NCBI GenBank assembly: GCA_963751335.1
Contig: CAVVUB010000007.1
Location: forward strand, 248,001-312,000
Origin: Bog-473 sp963751335
GTDB lineage: Bacteria; Actinomycetota; Acidimicrobiia; Acidimicrobiales; RAAP-2
Reading direction: 5' to 3'
Length of the DNA stretch: 64,000 nt
Every line of letters starts with the position of its first letter. Position 1 is the first letter of the stretch. The position numbers were made by a program, and so were the translations under genes. Shown one piece after another: positions 51,731-60,460 of this stretch. The notes under the pieces are model-generated. The model worked only from the letters and a program-made list of their open reading frames with translations, was not told the origin of the DNA and did not search any database.

Positions 51731-52543
51731 TCAACCCGCGCCCGGGGCCGGAATGCCCAGCTCGGCTAGGAGGGCTTGGCTGTACGCGATGCGGCCCGTG
51801 CAGCTTTGAGGCGGCCGACTGCACAGGGCGAGCGCGGCTTCGGCCATCACAGCCGGCGGCTCCACCACCTGGTTCGGGTCGTCGGGACGCACGAGATGGT
51901 GGAAGATGGTCCCCGGGGTCGGGACGACGCGGCTGGGCGACAGTGCGTTCACTGCCACGTTCGACGACCACACTTCGGCGGCGAACCCTGTGGTGAACCG
52001 CTCGAGAGCTGCCTTGCACATGCCGTACCCGGTGCCCGCCAGCCAGCGAGCGGAATCCGGGGGGAACGTCGGGTGGCGAGCAGCGCCGGAGGAGATGTTG
52101 AGGACCCATCCTTCGCCGGCGTCCACCATGCCGGGGAGCACGAGCCGCGCCAGGTCCACTGGAGCGAAGACTTGGACCTCGAACATCAGCTGACGTCGCT
52201 TGGCCGTGATCTCGGTGATCGGCCGGAACCACGTGACGGCGGCGTTGTTGACGAGGATATCGATGTGGCCGAGGGTGGCCTCCGCCGCGGCAACAACCCG
52301 TTCTCGGTCCTCGGCGACGGCCAGATCAGCCACCAGCGGAACGGCATGCCCTCCGGCCGCGTCGATGCGCGCCACCGTCTCGGCTAGCGAGCCGGACAGG
52401 ACGTTGTGTCCGGCTTCGGCGGTGCGCGCCGTCACCGCAACCGCGGCGCCCTCTGCCGCGAACCGCTCGGCGATCACCGCGCCGATGCCCCGGCTCGCCC
52501 CGGTGACGAGCGCCGTCCGGCCTGTCAATCGCCCGCTAGTCAT
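51731..52543 (-). CDS. Short-chain dehydrogenase/reductase
   Basis: 270 aa from ATG 52543 (GAGGAG upstream). ALVTGASRGIGAVIAERFAA (T-G-x-x-x-G-I-G), LVADLAVAEDRERVVAAAEA, IDILVNNAAVTWFRPI (N-N-A-A), VLNISSGAARHPTFPPDSAR (catalytic Ser), GYGMCKAALERFTTG (Y-x-x-x-K) and ALSPSRVVPTPG (P-x-x-x). NAD(P)H-dependent oxidoreductase; the longer loop after the active Ser and the C-terminal ALALCSRPPQSCTGRIAYSQ are typical of the group that includes 3-oxoacyl-ACP reductase-like and xenobiotic SDRs. Not in an operon. Confidence 0.92.
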   Translation of the reverse strand: MTSGRLTGRTALVTGASRGIGAVIAERFAAEGAAVAVTARTAEAGHNVLSGSLAETVARIDAAGGHAVPLVADLAVAEDRERVVAAAEATLGHIDILVNNAAVTWFRPITEITAKRRQLMFEVQVFAPVDLARLVLPGMVDAGEGWVLNISSGAARHPTFPPDSARWLAGTGYGMCKAALERFTTGFAAEVWSSNVAVNALSPSRVVPTPGTIFHHLVRPDDPNQVVEPPAVMAEAALALCSRPPQSCTGRIAYSQALLAELGIPAPGAG

Positions 52544-52888
52544 ATCGTCGCTCCTCGTATGTCCCGTGCGCCTCGTCGGTCGCTGCTGCCTCAAGTCTTG
52601 TCGATGCTCCCGAGCGTCCTGCCTGCGCTTCGCGGCCCGGAGGCGGATTCCGCAGACGGCGAGTCGCACCTCGACCATCTCGCCCTTCCCGGCAACTCAC
52701 AAATGGTTGCGACAAACCCACGATCGGGGTGTCCCCGACTACAGACCTCGAAGGGGTCGTCGACCCTGGCCAGTCTGCCTGACCGTGCGCACCTACGGGG
52801 CGCCCGGCAGGCTCTCTCTGTCGCGTCGAACGCTGCCCACCTCACCAGGCCGATAATGGGCACTGGTTTCAGGCTGCAGGGAGGTGCC
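52544..52888. other. Divergent intergenic region
   Basis: 345 bp. No gene is supported; Arg/Pro-rich frames here are high-GC artefacts. The VOC gene has AGGGAGG just before its ATG. Confidence 0.5.
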
Positions 52889-53248
52889 ATGGCAGTTCAG
52901 CTCAACCACACCATCGTCCCGGTTCAGGACAAGGAGGCGTCCGCCACATTTCTTGCTGAGATCCTCGGTCTAGATCCGCCGAAGTCGGTCGGGCCGTTCA
53001 TGTGCCTCGAGACCGCCAACGGGGTCAGTCTCGACTACGACGACCGAGGGGTCCCAGAACATCATCACTACGCCTTCCTCGTCACCGAGGAGGAATTCGA
53101 CGCCATCTTCACTCGGATCACAGAACGTGGACTTGCCTATTGGGCTGACCCCGGGCACCAGCTGGAGAACCGAATCAACAACCACGGACGCGGTTTCTAT
53201 TTTGAGGATCCCTCCGGTCACAACATGGAGGTACTCACGCGAGCCTAG
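52889..53248 (+). CDS. Glyoxalase/VOC-family protein
   Basis: 119 aa from ATG 52889 (AGGGAGG upstream). VOC fold: AVQLNHTIVPVQDKEASATF (His ligand), LAEILGLDPPKSVGPFMCLE, DDRGVPEHHHYAFLVTEEEF and NNHGRGFYFEDPSGHNMEVL with the Glu ligand. Metal-dependent dioxygenase, lyase or resistance type; the exact reaction cannot be read. Single gene. Confidence 0.92.
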   Translation: MAVQLNHTIVPVQDKEASATFLAEILGLDPPKSVGPFMCLETANGVSLDYDDRGVPEHHHYAFLVTEEEFDAIFTRITERGLAYWADPGHQLENRINNHGRGFYFEDPSGHNMEVLTRA

Positions 53249-53538
53249 GACAGCTGACCATGTGGCAGACCTGTCCCGGCTACGGCGCGGCGACGGTGTT
53301 CACTTGCACTCGCAGCGTGGACCGCACTTATGTCTCGCTCGGCGAAGCATGGCAGACATGTCGGCGGACGGACAAGTCATGAGTCAGAGCTATCGGCGCC
53401 GCCAACATGCGGCACTGCGGGTCAATCCTGGGAGCCAAAGAAATCCTGCTCGGGACCAGCCGTCTCCACTCCTGTGGAGAAACTGGTCGTCCTCGGCATC
53501 CCACTCTTCCGACGAGCCCCTGACCTACCGTCGGGATA

Positions 53539-53994
53539 GTGCGTTTCGACCCCTATTCCGCCGATCCAGACGCCTACGGCCATGCCTTCAGGTTGGCCCG
53601 TCACCTTGCCGGCGGTTCGCTCGATCCAGCCATTCGCAATCTGGTCGAGCTGCGAGCAAGCCAGATCAACGGCTGCGCCTTCTGTCTCCAACTGCATTCG
53701 GGCACCGCCCGACACGCCGAGTCCACACAGAGAAAGCGGGATCTGCTCGCTGGTTGGCGTGAAGTATCCGATTTCTCGTCAAGAGAGCGAGCAGCTCTTG
53801 CGCTCGTTGAAGAGATGGTCCGGATCAGCGATGGGCGCCGGGTCAATGATGAGACCTGGGCTCGCGTCCGGACGGAGTTCGACGACGACGAGATTGCCGG
53901 ACTGCTCTTCACCATCGGCCTCATCGGGTTCTGGAACACCCTCAACGTGGCTGTCGAGTTCCCGGCTGCGGCGCACTTGCCGACCGTGAACTAG
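53539..53994 (+). CDS. AhpD-like carboxymuconolactone decarboxylase family protein
   Basis: 151 aa from GTG 53539. AhpD/CMD fold with the redox site C-A-F-C and nearby His in RASQINGCAFCLQLHSGTAR, the family E in SSRERAALALVEEMVRI, and the C-terminal LLFTIGLIGFWNTLNVAVEF. Second CMD protein in the window; this one belongs to the longer alkylhydroperoxidase-like branch. GGGATA precedes GTG, so a leaderless or weakly initiated start is possible. Confidence 0.9.
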   Translation: MRFDPYSADPDAYGHAFRLARHLAGGSLDPAIRNLVELRASQINGCAFCLQLHSGTARHAESTQRKRDLLAGWREVSDFSSRERAALALVEEMVRISDGRRVNDETWARVRTEFDDDEIAGLLFTIGLIGFWNTLNVAVEFPAAAHLPTVN

Positions 53995-54092
53995 TTCGAG
54001 GAGCTGCCGGAAAGAGCCGGCAGCGAGCGGACCCGAATGACCCAACGGGGACTGAGCCCCGACACGACGCGTGAACGTTGCGTCTGACGAGG

Positions 54093-55271
54093 TCAGGCTG
54101 AAAGCGTCAGGGTCAGCAAGGGGCTTCGAACCGGCGAGCCGTCTAGCTTGTCACCGAGGTAGAACTCGTATTCGACTGACCGGCAGGTCAAGTCGTATTG
54201 CGCGTGCCAAAGGGTTCTGACCCGTCCGTCTGGGTTCGCTTCATCCCTGCGCCGGTCCGCACGGGCAGATTCGAGAAGGTCCCACAGCCGATCCCTGGCC
54301 ATCAAAGACCCGTCTAGTCCATCGTTGAGGATGCGACCACGACGATAGGCGTCGTTGGCGCCTTCGTTGTCAGAAGTGTCCTCGGGCACGCTTGCCACCC
54401 CATTTTTGAAGAGGAGATGGTTGGTGACGCAGAGCGTGCCGGTATCGGTCGGCACCGCGTGTTCGCCATTGTGCGTGTCTCGTTCCCAGACGAACGCCTC
54501 CTCCTGGTCGGCGATGAGATAGTGAGCCACGGCGTACTCGTCGTATTGCTTGGTTCCATAGAGCACCTCCTTGGCTTCGTCGGCCGTGGCGCAGGTGTCA
54601 AGGATGTACCGCATGATGTGCATCTCGTTGACGCCCGCTTGCGGAGCCAGGCTCGGCCGTAGAGACGTACTTTCATCGTCTGCCAAGACGCCAACCGCGA
54701 GTCCCTTCTCGTTGATCCCATCGAGACAGCTCGTCAGATCACCGACTGTGCAGACGATTGCTGCATAGCCCACGTCCGGGTAGGTCTCGATCACAAAGGG
54801 ACGCGAGAGCACCGGTGGTTCTTCAGGTTCAGGAGGCGCGCCAAGCATTTCGCTGAGTGTCCGCGTGCTGAAGTCGAGGTTGCGCCCTAGGCGAGCGTGG
54901 CCGTCAGCACCCAGGAGCGAAGAGCACCACACCCCTGAGCAATTGCCGTTGAAGGGTTCGGCCATCACATTTGCGAAGTCCAAAGCGTCATCGTCGATGT
55001 CCAGGTCGAATGCCTTTGCGACGCCCGCCATGCGGGCATGGTGCTCCGGCCAGTTCCGTTCGAACCATTTCCGACGGGCGCGGTTGCGAACTGGATCTCC
55101 GGCGGTTGGCGGCCGCCAGCCGAAGTGATGCCGCGCCTCTGCGGCAAGTGCCGCGCCGATTTCCACCTGTGTACCACGCAGTTCGAGGTGATGCACCGTC
55201 AGAAAGTCGGCGGGACCCCCCGCGATGACCCGTCGCCGTAGAAGGATCTCTGATCGTCCAACATCACCCAC
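54093..55271 (-). CDS. C45-type NTN hydrolase (acyltransferase/linear amide hydrolase-like)
   Basis: 392 aa. Penicillin-N-acyltransferase/choloylglycine-like NTN fold. An autocatalytic or processed Cys is expected at the NFNGNCSGVWCSSLLGADGH region; Cys116 (W-C-S-S) is the most likely nucleophile. Other landmarks: HARLGRNLDFSTRTLSEMLG (Arg, Asp), YAAIVCTVGDLTSCLDGINE (K-G-L follows), and VPTDTGTLCVTNHLLFKNGV. It cuts or transfers acyl groups from amide bonds; substrates range from N-acyl amino acids to peptides. GTG 55271 is the furthest upstream start without a clear Shine-Dalgarno; a downstream start is possible. Confidence 0.82.
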   Translation of the reverse strand: MGDVGRSEILLRRRVIAGGPADFLTVHHLELRGTQVEIGAALAAEARHHFGWRPPTAGDPVRNRARRKWFERNWPEHHARMAGVAKAFDLDIDDDALDFANVMAEPFNGNCSGVWCSSLLGADGHARLGRNLDFSTRTLSEMLGAPPEPEEPPVLSRPFVIETYPDVGYAAIVCTVGDLTSCLDGINEKGLAVGVLADDESTSLRPSLAPQAGVNEMHIMRYILDTCATADEAKEVLYGTKQYDEYAVAHYLIADQEEAFVWERDTHNGEHAVPTDTGTLCVTNHLLFKNGVASVPEDTSDNEGANDAYRRGRILNDGLDGSLMARDRLWDLLESARADRRRDEANPDGRVRTLWHAQYDLTCRSVEYEFYLGDKLDGSPVRSPLLTLTLSA

Positions 55272-55525
55272 AGTGACAGTTTGTCATTCTTGTCATTCGC
55301 GGCCTCTCTCGCAGCATGCTTTCAGTCACCGACCTGGCGAATGCGACCCAGCGGATCGGGTGAATGCCGCCCGAAAGACGGAGATTCCCATCTCCGCACG
55401 TTGCAGGTACGGAGGCAGGGAAATGGTGGCTGACGATGGGCCTCCCGGGAAGAGAACCGGCTCTGATTTCGGTCCTCGCCTTCCTTCTGTTGTCCAGGTG
55501 GGTCAAAGGACGAAGCAGCAACCCT

Positions 55526-55894
55526 CTACCACTCGATGCCGGTGGAGACGCAGAACTCGTTCTGCTCAGGGTCCGACATTCTGACCCAGCGGGTTCCGGC
55601 GAAGCTCTGCACGCCTTCGTCGATGCGCTGAGCGCCGAGTTTGTACAGCCGGTCAACCTCGGCTTCGACGTCGTCAACCACAATGTCGAGGTGCATGCGG
55701 TTCTTTCCGGCTTTGGGTTCGGGTACGCACTGAAGGAGGAGTGGTGATCCGATTCCTTCTTCCCTGGGAACGAGTACAGCCAAGTTCGCGTCAGAGTAGT
55801 AGTCGCGGTAGCTGAGCGCTTCGCGCCAGAACGCACCGAGCCTTGTGGGCTCCGCACAGTCGAGAACGAGCTCCACTCTTGCCTTGTATCCCAT
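55526..55894 (-). CDS. Glyoxalase/VOC-family protein
   Basis: 122 aa from ATG 55894 (TGGAGG upstream). GYKARVELVLDCAEPTRLGA, FWREALSYRDYYSDANLAVL, PKAGKNRMHLDIVVDDVEAE (His ligand), and VRMSDPEQNEFCVSTG (Glu ligand). Small VOC protein of the type often annotated as glyoxalase-like; reaction not known. Confidence 0.9.
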   Translation of the reverse strand: MGYKARVELVLDCAEPTRLGAFWREALSYRDYYSDANLAVLVPREEGIGSPLLLQCVPEPKAGKNRMHLDIVVDDVEAEVDRLYKLGAQRIDEGVQSFAGTRWVRMSDPEQNEFCVSTGIEW

Positions 55895-56307
55895 TGCGTG
55901 CCTCCAGGTCGAAATGCCACTCGGCCAACGACGACAAGAATAAGGGGGACATTTAGCCCCTATCACTTGCTGTGCATACCGACACCCGTAGCCGGGTAAC
56001 GCAGCTTGCACGGTCGAGCGCCCGAGAGGGGAGATCGCCGACGAGACCGGCCTCCTGGTCGTTTCTGATTCTCACCTTTCACCCAAGTCTCCGGAGGCGG
56101 TGCTCAACTGGGGTGCGGTGGCGCAGTATCCGGTCGCCAGGCGACCGGACCGCGTAATCCACGCTGGAGATCTCAGCCTTGACGGAGCTCAAGACCCGGC
56201 CGAGATCCCGATTGCTCGCCAGCATCTCGACGGGCGGGAATGCCACGGGCGGCAACACCGCGACCACGACATGGGTTAAAGCAAGAAATCCAGCATGTGC
56301 TCCGCTG
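55895..56307. other. Intergenic with metallophosphoesterase remnant
   Basis: 413 bp. The only recognisable content is the phosphoesterase remnant 56022-56279, listed separately. Confidence 0.5.
56022..56279 (+). pseudogene. Remnant of a metallophosphoesterase
   Basis: In one frame: EIADETGLLVVSDSHLSPKS, AVLNWGAVAQYPVARRPDRV, IHAGDLSLDGAQDPAEIPIA then stop TAA 56277-56279. It has the calcineurin-like motifs D-S-H and G-D-L but not G-N-H-D/E or the later histidines, and there is no start codon between an upstream TAG and the first motif. About 85 residues of a protein of roughly 280 aa survive. Confidence 0.6.
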
Positions 56308-57526
56308 TTAGTGGGAAACCACTCGTTCCCGAAAGAGTGCCTGAATCTCTTCCGGTGACACTCCTAATTCTTCCAAGATGGAAGTGCTCTGTTCTCCGAG
56401 CCGAGGAGGGGGAAGTCGGTGAGTGGCGCGTTCTCCGTTGAGGGTGAGAGGAATGTCAACCACTCGTAGGTCGGGGATCTCAGGATGAGGTATGTCCACC
56501 AGCATTCCGAGCGCGTCGAGCTGTGCGTCGTTCACGAGATCCCCCACCGAGCGGACCCGGCTGCAGGGGACGGTTTCGGCGCCGAGGAGAACTTCCCACT
56601 CCTCGGCCGTCTTCGTTTTGAACCGAGCCTCCAGCAGCTCATGGAGTGCCGCGCGGTTGGCGACCCGGTCGGCGTTGTGGGCATAGTCCGGAATCCGCGC
56701 CAGGTCCGGGACACCAAGGACTCGACACAACGTGGCAAAGAGCCGATCGTTCCCGGCCGTGACCATGAGATCTCCCTCGCCGGTCGCGAACACCTCGTAG
56801 GGAGCGACGAAGGGAGTTCCATTCCCTTGGCGCTGAGGACTCTCGCCCGTGGCGAGATAGCCTTCGATGTGATACGAGAGCAACCAAGTCGCCGTCTCGT
56901 AGAGACTCACTTCCACCAGTGCACCGATACCGCTCTCGGACCGATTGCGGAGAGCGGCTTGGACCCCGACGGCGGCCCACATGCCGGTGCCGAGATCGAT
57001 CACGCCGACTCCCACGCGTGCAGGGGGCCCGTCAGGATGGCCGGTCATCGACATCAACCCCGTTTGCGCCTGAAGAACCGGGTCATAGCCGGGCGCATCC
57101 TTCTTCGGTCCTTTCGGCCCGTATGCCGTGATGGAGCAGTAGATCAGGCCCCTATTGAGATCACCGAGGGACTCGTGGTCAAGACCACGCTTGGCCAGGG
57201 AACCCGGCCGAAAGCTCGAGACCAAAACGTCAGCACGGGATGCAAGGCGGCGTACGAGTTGCTGCCCAGCCTCCGCATCCAAGTCGATGGTGATGCTCCT
57301 CTTGTTGCGATTACAAGCCAGGAACGCCGCACTCTGTCCATTCCAGGCCGGGGGGATCCAATTGCCGCGTGTCGTCGCCAGACCCAGGCGACTCGACCTT
57401 GATGACGTCTGCGCCCAAGTCGGCGAGCAGCATCGTGCAATAGGGTCCCGCCAGATTCCGAGACAGATCGAGCACGGTGATACCTCGAAGGGTCTCGGAG
57501 AGTTGTGAAGCAATCACAGGCTGCAT
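56308..57526 (-). CDS. CaiB/BaiF CoA-transferase family III, one frameshift
   Basis: Type III CoA transferase. ATG 57526: QPVIASQLSETLRGITVLDL, SRNLAGPYCTMLLADLGADV, IKVESPGSGDDTR. A single extra base at about 57364-57373 shifts the frame, which resumes GNWIPPAWNGQSAAFLACNR, NKRSITIDLDAEAG, ADVLVSSFRPGSLAKRG, LIYCSITAYGPKGPKKDAPG (catalytic Asp in the D-A-P-G-Y-D motif) and PYEVFATGEGDLMVTAGNDR. Restored length 405 aa, normal. It moves CoA between an acyl-CoA and a free acid; likely part of a carboxylic acid degradation route with the nearby binding protein and LLM enzyme. Confidence 0.88.
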
Positions 57527-57886
57527 GGCATCCCTCTCTTGCTGGCTCAAGCACAAACCCGAAACTCCGCTGGCCTTGACCTTGAGCTCACAGATCCATA
57601 CGAATACTGCCGTAAGTCGCCCTGCCGTCTGGTCATGGACTGCCACCCGGGTCACAGCGCGCACACCAATGCCTGAGCGCGAGTCCTACGTCGAACTCGC
57701 TGCCTTCGCCTCCGAGCCTGCCACAACAAATTCCGGATGAACGTGCGAAGCATCGTCCTCGCCGGCAACCCCACTGCCTCAGCGCCTGCCACTTGCCCTG
57801 GTCCCCGCGGGGTGTGTAGAACGCACTACGATGCAGATGTAGAACGTGATTCCGGTTTAGGTGGAATCTGACAGTTCGGGGGGACC
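57527..57886. other. Divergent intergenic region
   Basis: 360 bp without a supported gene between the CoA transferase and the binding-protein gene. GGGGGGACC directly precedes GTG 57887. Confidence 0.5.
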
Positions 57887-59128
57887 GTGAAACACGGGTA
57901 TGGATCGCTGCTGGCGGGCGCCCTGGCTGGTGCGGTCACCACCAGCTCATTGGTTGCACTCTTGCCCGGCCCGGCGTCGGCTTCCTCGCGGGCGCCGATC
58001 ACGATTGCTCTGATCACTTCCGAGTCGGGGCCAGCAGCCTCCGAGTTCTCGGATGCACCGATCGGTTTCAAGGCTCGCATCGCGCTGCAGAATGCCGAGG
58101 GAGGTGTCGACGGCCACAAGCTCATGGGCCTCGTGGTCGACGACCAGACGACGAATGCGCCGCTCGCGGCTCAGACAGCGATCTCAAAAGGGGCGTTCGG
58201 AATCGTCGCCGACAGCCCACTCTTCACGGAAGCGGCGAAGTACCCCGAGCAAGCTGGCATGCCCGTCACCGGTGCCAGTGTCGACGGGCCCGAATGGGGA
58301 ACAGCGCCCTATACGAATATGTTCGCGTCGGATACCGGCAGCCTGGACCCCAAGTACCCGGCCAATACCGCGATAGGAACCTTTCTGAAATCTCACGGTG
58401 GAACTGTGCTGGGCTCGTACGCCTACGGCGTCGTCCCGTCATCGGCACGATCGGCGGCGGGTACCGTCCAGTCGTTCGAACATGCCGGCGGGAAGGAAGG
58501 TGTGCTTGACACCTCGATCCCCTTCGGCAGCGTTGCCATGACCTCAGTGGCTCTCGTTGCCAAACAGGAGAACGTCAACGCCGTGTATGCCGGAATGGAC
58601 AACAACACGAACTTCGCCTTGGCGACGGCGCTCAAACAGGCAGGAGTGAAGGTGAAGGCGCTCGTGTTCCCGACCGGATTCGAGCCCGAGAGCGTAGGCT
58701 CGCCCGCGTGGTCGTCGGTTCAGGGCGACTATTTCGATACCGGCTTCCGACCTGTCCAACTTCCCGATGCTGGAACGAAACAGCTGGTATCCGCACTTCA
58801 GAAGTACGAGGGCCGTTCTCCGTCGCAGTTCCCGGACTTGAATATTTACGAGAGCTGGTTGGGCGCGGACCTGATGATCAAGGGTCTGCAACTGGCCGGT
58901 CCCAATCCCACCAGAACTGCTGTCATCAAAGACCTGCGCCATCTCAAGTCCTACAACGGTAACGGCCTGCTCCCGCAGTCCATCAACTACTCGACGATCT
59001 TCGGGCATAACCTCCCGCAGAGCTGTGGTTGGTATATGCAGGCGCACAAGACGGGCTTTGTACCGTCATCGAATCAGCCGGTGTGCGGTCATGACATCTC
59101 GGGGACTTCGACCGTACCCTCCCAGTAA
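57887..59128 (+). CDS. Leu/Ile/Val-type ABC solute-binding protein
   Basis: 413-aa exported binding protein of periplasmic-binding-protein type 1 (LivJ/amide type). Signal LLAGALAGAVTTSSLVALLP...ASAS. Domain landmarks: ITIALITSESGPAASEFSDA, GFKARIALQNAEGGVDGHKL, GLVVDDQTTNAPLAAQTAIS, GIVADSPLFTEAA, GASVDGPEWGTAPYTNMFAS, VNAVYAGMDNNTNFALATAL and NIYESWLGADLMIKGLQLAG. The permease and ATPase genes are not adjacent. Neighbours (CoA transferase, LLM oxidoreductase) suggest uptake of an aliphatic or aromatic acid or amide, which is inference. Confidence 0.9.
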   Translation: MKHGYGSLLAGALAGAVTTSSLVALLPGPASASSRAPITIALITSESGPAASEFSDAPIGFKARIALQNAEGGVDGHKLMGLVVDDQTTNAPLAAQTAISKGAFGIVADSPLFTEAAKYPEQAGMPVTGASVDGPEWGTAPYTNMFASDTGSLDPKYPANTAIGTFLKSHGGTVLGSYAYGVVPSSARSAAGTVQSFEHAGGKEGVLDTSIPFGSVAMTSVALVAKQENVNAVYAGMDNNTNFALATALKQAGVKVKALVFPTGFEPESVGSPAWSSVQGDYFDTGFRPVQLPDAGTKQLVSALQKYEGRSPSQFPDLNIYESWLGADLMIKGLQLAGPNPTRTAVIKDLRHLKSYNGNGLLPQSINYSTIFGHNLPQSCGWYMQAHKTGFVPSSNQPVCGHDISGTSTVPSQ

Positions 59129-59185
59129 TCGGCGAGGCGCTGCTAATGCGACTGCACGGTTTCTGCTCGGCAACCCAGAAATCTC

Positions 59186-60145
59186 TCAAAGTGTTGCCCG
59201 CTCGCGAACCCGGGGCATCACATCTTCGATCAAGGTTCGCGTAATGGAGGCGAATCCTCCCGTTCGCGTCGTTGCGGGAAGAAAGATGAGATGTCGCGCA
59301 CCAGCAGCGACGTACTCCCCAATCTTTTCAGCGACCTCGTCAGGCGTACCGACGGCGGCGACATTGTCGACAATTGTCCCGAAATCCTGGTCGTACGTTC
59401 CCCCCATCATCATTGCGGCTTCGTGGCGCGCTCGGTCTCCGTCCCGGTCGATATTCACGAAAATGAACGCGTACCATTCGAACAGGCGAAGGTTCCGTCC
59501 TGCGTCGTCCGCGATCTGCCGGATACGAGAAACCGAGGAGGCGTATCGACGCGGGGAGTAGAGATAGGGCATCCATCCATCCCCGAGTACGGCGGCCCGG
59601 CGCATTGCCGGATCCTTGCGCCCGGCGATCACGATCGGCGGACCACCCCGTTGAGCTGGCGGCGGGTGGATCTTCACGTCGGTCATCGGGTAGTAGGGGC
59701 CATCGTGGGAGATCTCTTCTCCGCTCCAGAGGCGCTTGAGAAGGGGGATAGCTTCATTCGCCCTTCGCCCTCTTTCGCCGACCGGCACACCGACGGCCCT
59801 GAACTCCTGCGGGTACTCCCCGCCGACGCCGACGCCGAGGATGACGCGTCCGCCGGTAGCCCGGTCCAAATCGGCGATCTGCTTGGCGACGATGCACGGG
59901 GGATACAGCGGCAGGAGGAGAATGGATGTTCCGATCGAGACTCTCTCGGTCACGGCCGAGAGCCGAGCCAGACCCATCAGCGCCTCCGGAGAGGGATTCG
60001 GCGAAGCGACGTGGCCCCCGGTCCACAACGAATCAATAGGCAACGCCTCGAGTGCGGCTGCCTGCGTCAGCTTGCCCGGCGCAACCAGACCCAACTTCAA
60101 CGCGTCCAGGTCAGGCGTGAACTCGGGGATCTGGAGCGCACTCAT
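59186..60145 (-). CDS. LLM-class flavin-dependent oxidoreductase
   Basis: 319-aa luciferase-like monooxygenase (TIM barrel, F420 or FMN). DALKLGLVAPGKLTQAAALE, LPIDSLWTGGHVASPNPSPE, VSIGTSILLLPLYPPCIVAK, RVILGVGVGGEYPQEFRAVG, LKRLWSGEEISHDGPYYPM and PPIVIAGRKDPAMRRAAVLG are all typical. In actinobacteria many such proteins use F420. Convergent with the binding-protein gene. Substrate unknown. Confidence 0.92.
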   Translation of the reverse strand: MSALQIPEFTPDLDALKLGLVAPGKLTQAAALEALPIDSLWTGGHVASPNPSPEALMGLARLSAVTERVSIGTSILLLPLYPPCIVAKQIADLDRATGGRVILGVGVGGEYPQEFRAVGVPVGERGRRANEAIPLLKRLWSGEEISHDGPYYPMTDVKIHPPPAQRGGPPIVIAGRKDPAMRRAAVLGDGWMPYLYSPRRYASSVSRIRQIADDAGRNLRLFEWYAFIFVNIDRDGDRARHEAAMMMGGTYDQDFGTIVDNVAAVGTPDEVAEKIGEYVAAGARHLIFLPATTRTGGFASITRTLIEDVMPRVRERATL

Positions 60146-60460
60146 GGCGCAGCACCCTCCAGGCGGGACACGGGCCTTGGAGCGGGCGCGCCCCGAGGGG
60201 GAGGATTCAGGGGGAGGATGAGGACCAGCTCAGATGCTGAACAGCCCGTGGCCGAGATCGTGGAGAACGCCGAGATCGTGGAGAACATCGTGTGGTCCTG
60301 ACTCGAGAAGGCGACGTGGCCGCTCTCGGAGTCTTGCACGGTGCCTCGGAGCGGGGCGTCGATCGTGCACCCACCTCGCAACTCTTTACATGTGACGGCA
60401 GGAGTCGGCGGCTACGTTCGTTCGGGGAGGGCGAAGCAAGGAGGCGCGAAGATACGCACG
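60146..60460. other. Divergent intergenic region
   Basis: 315 bp, no gene supported. A 12-bp direct repeat (GCCGAGATCGTG GAGAAC at about 60250-60265 and again at about 60268-60283) is visible near 60250-60290. GGAGG lies 15 nt before ATG 60461. Confidence 0.4.

Noticed and set aside
53249..53538. Possible insertion-sequence end or gene between VOC and AhpD-like genes
   Set aside because: No inverted repeats, transposase motifs or coding frame could be supported in these 290 bp.
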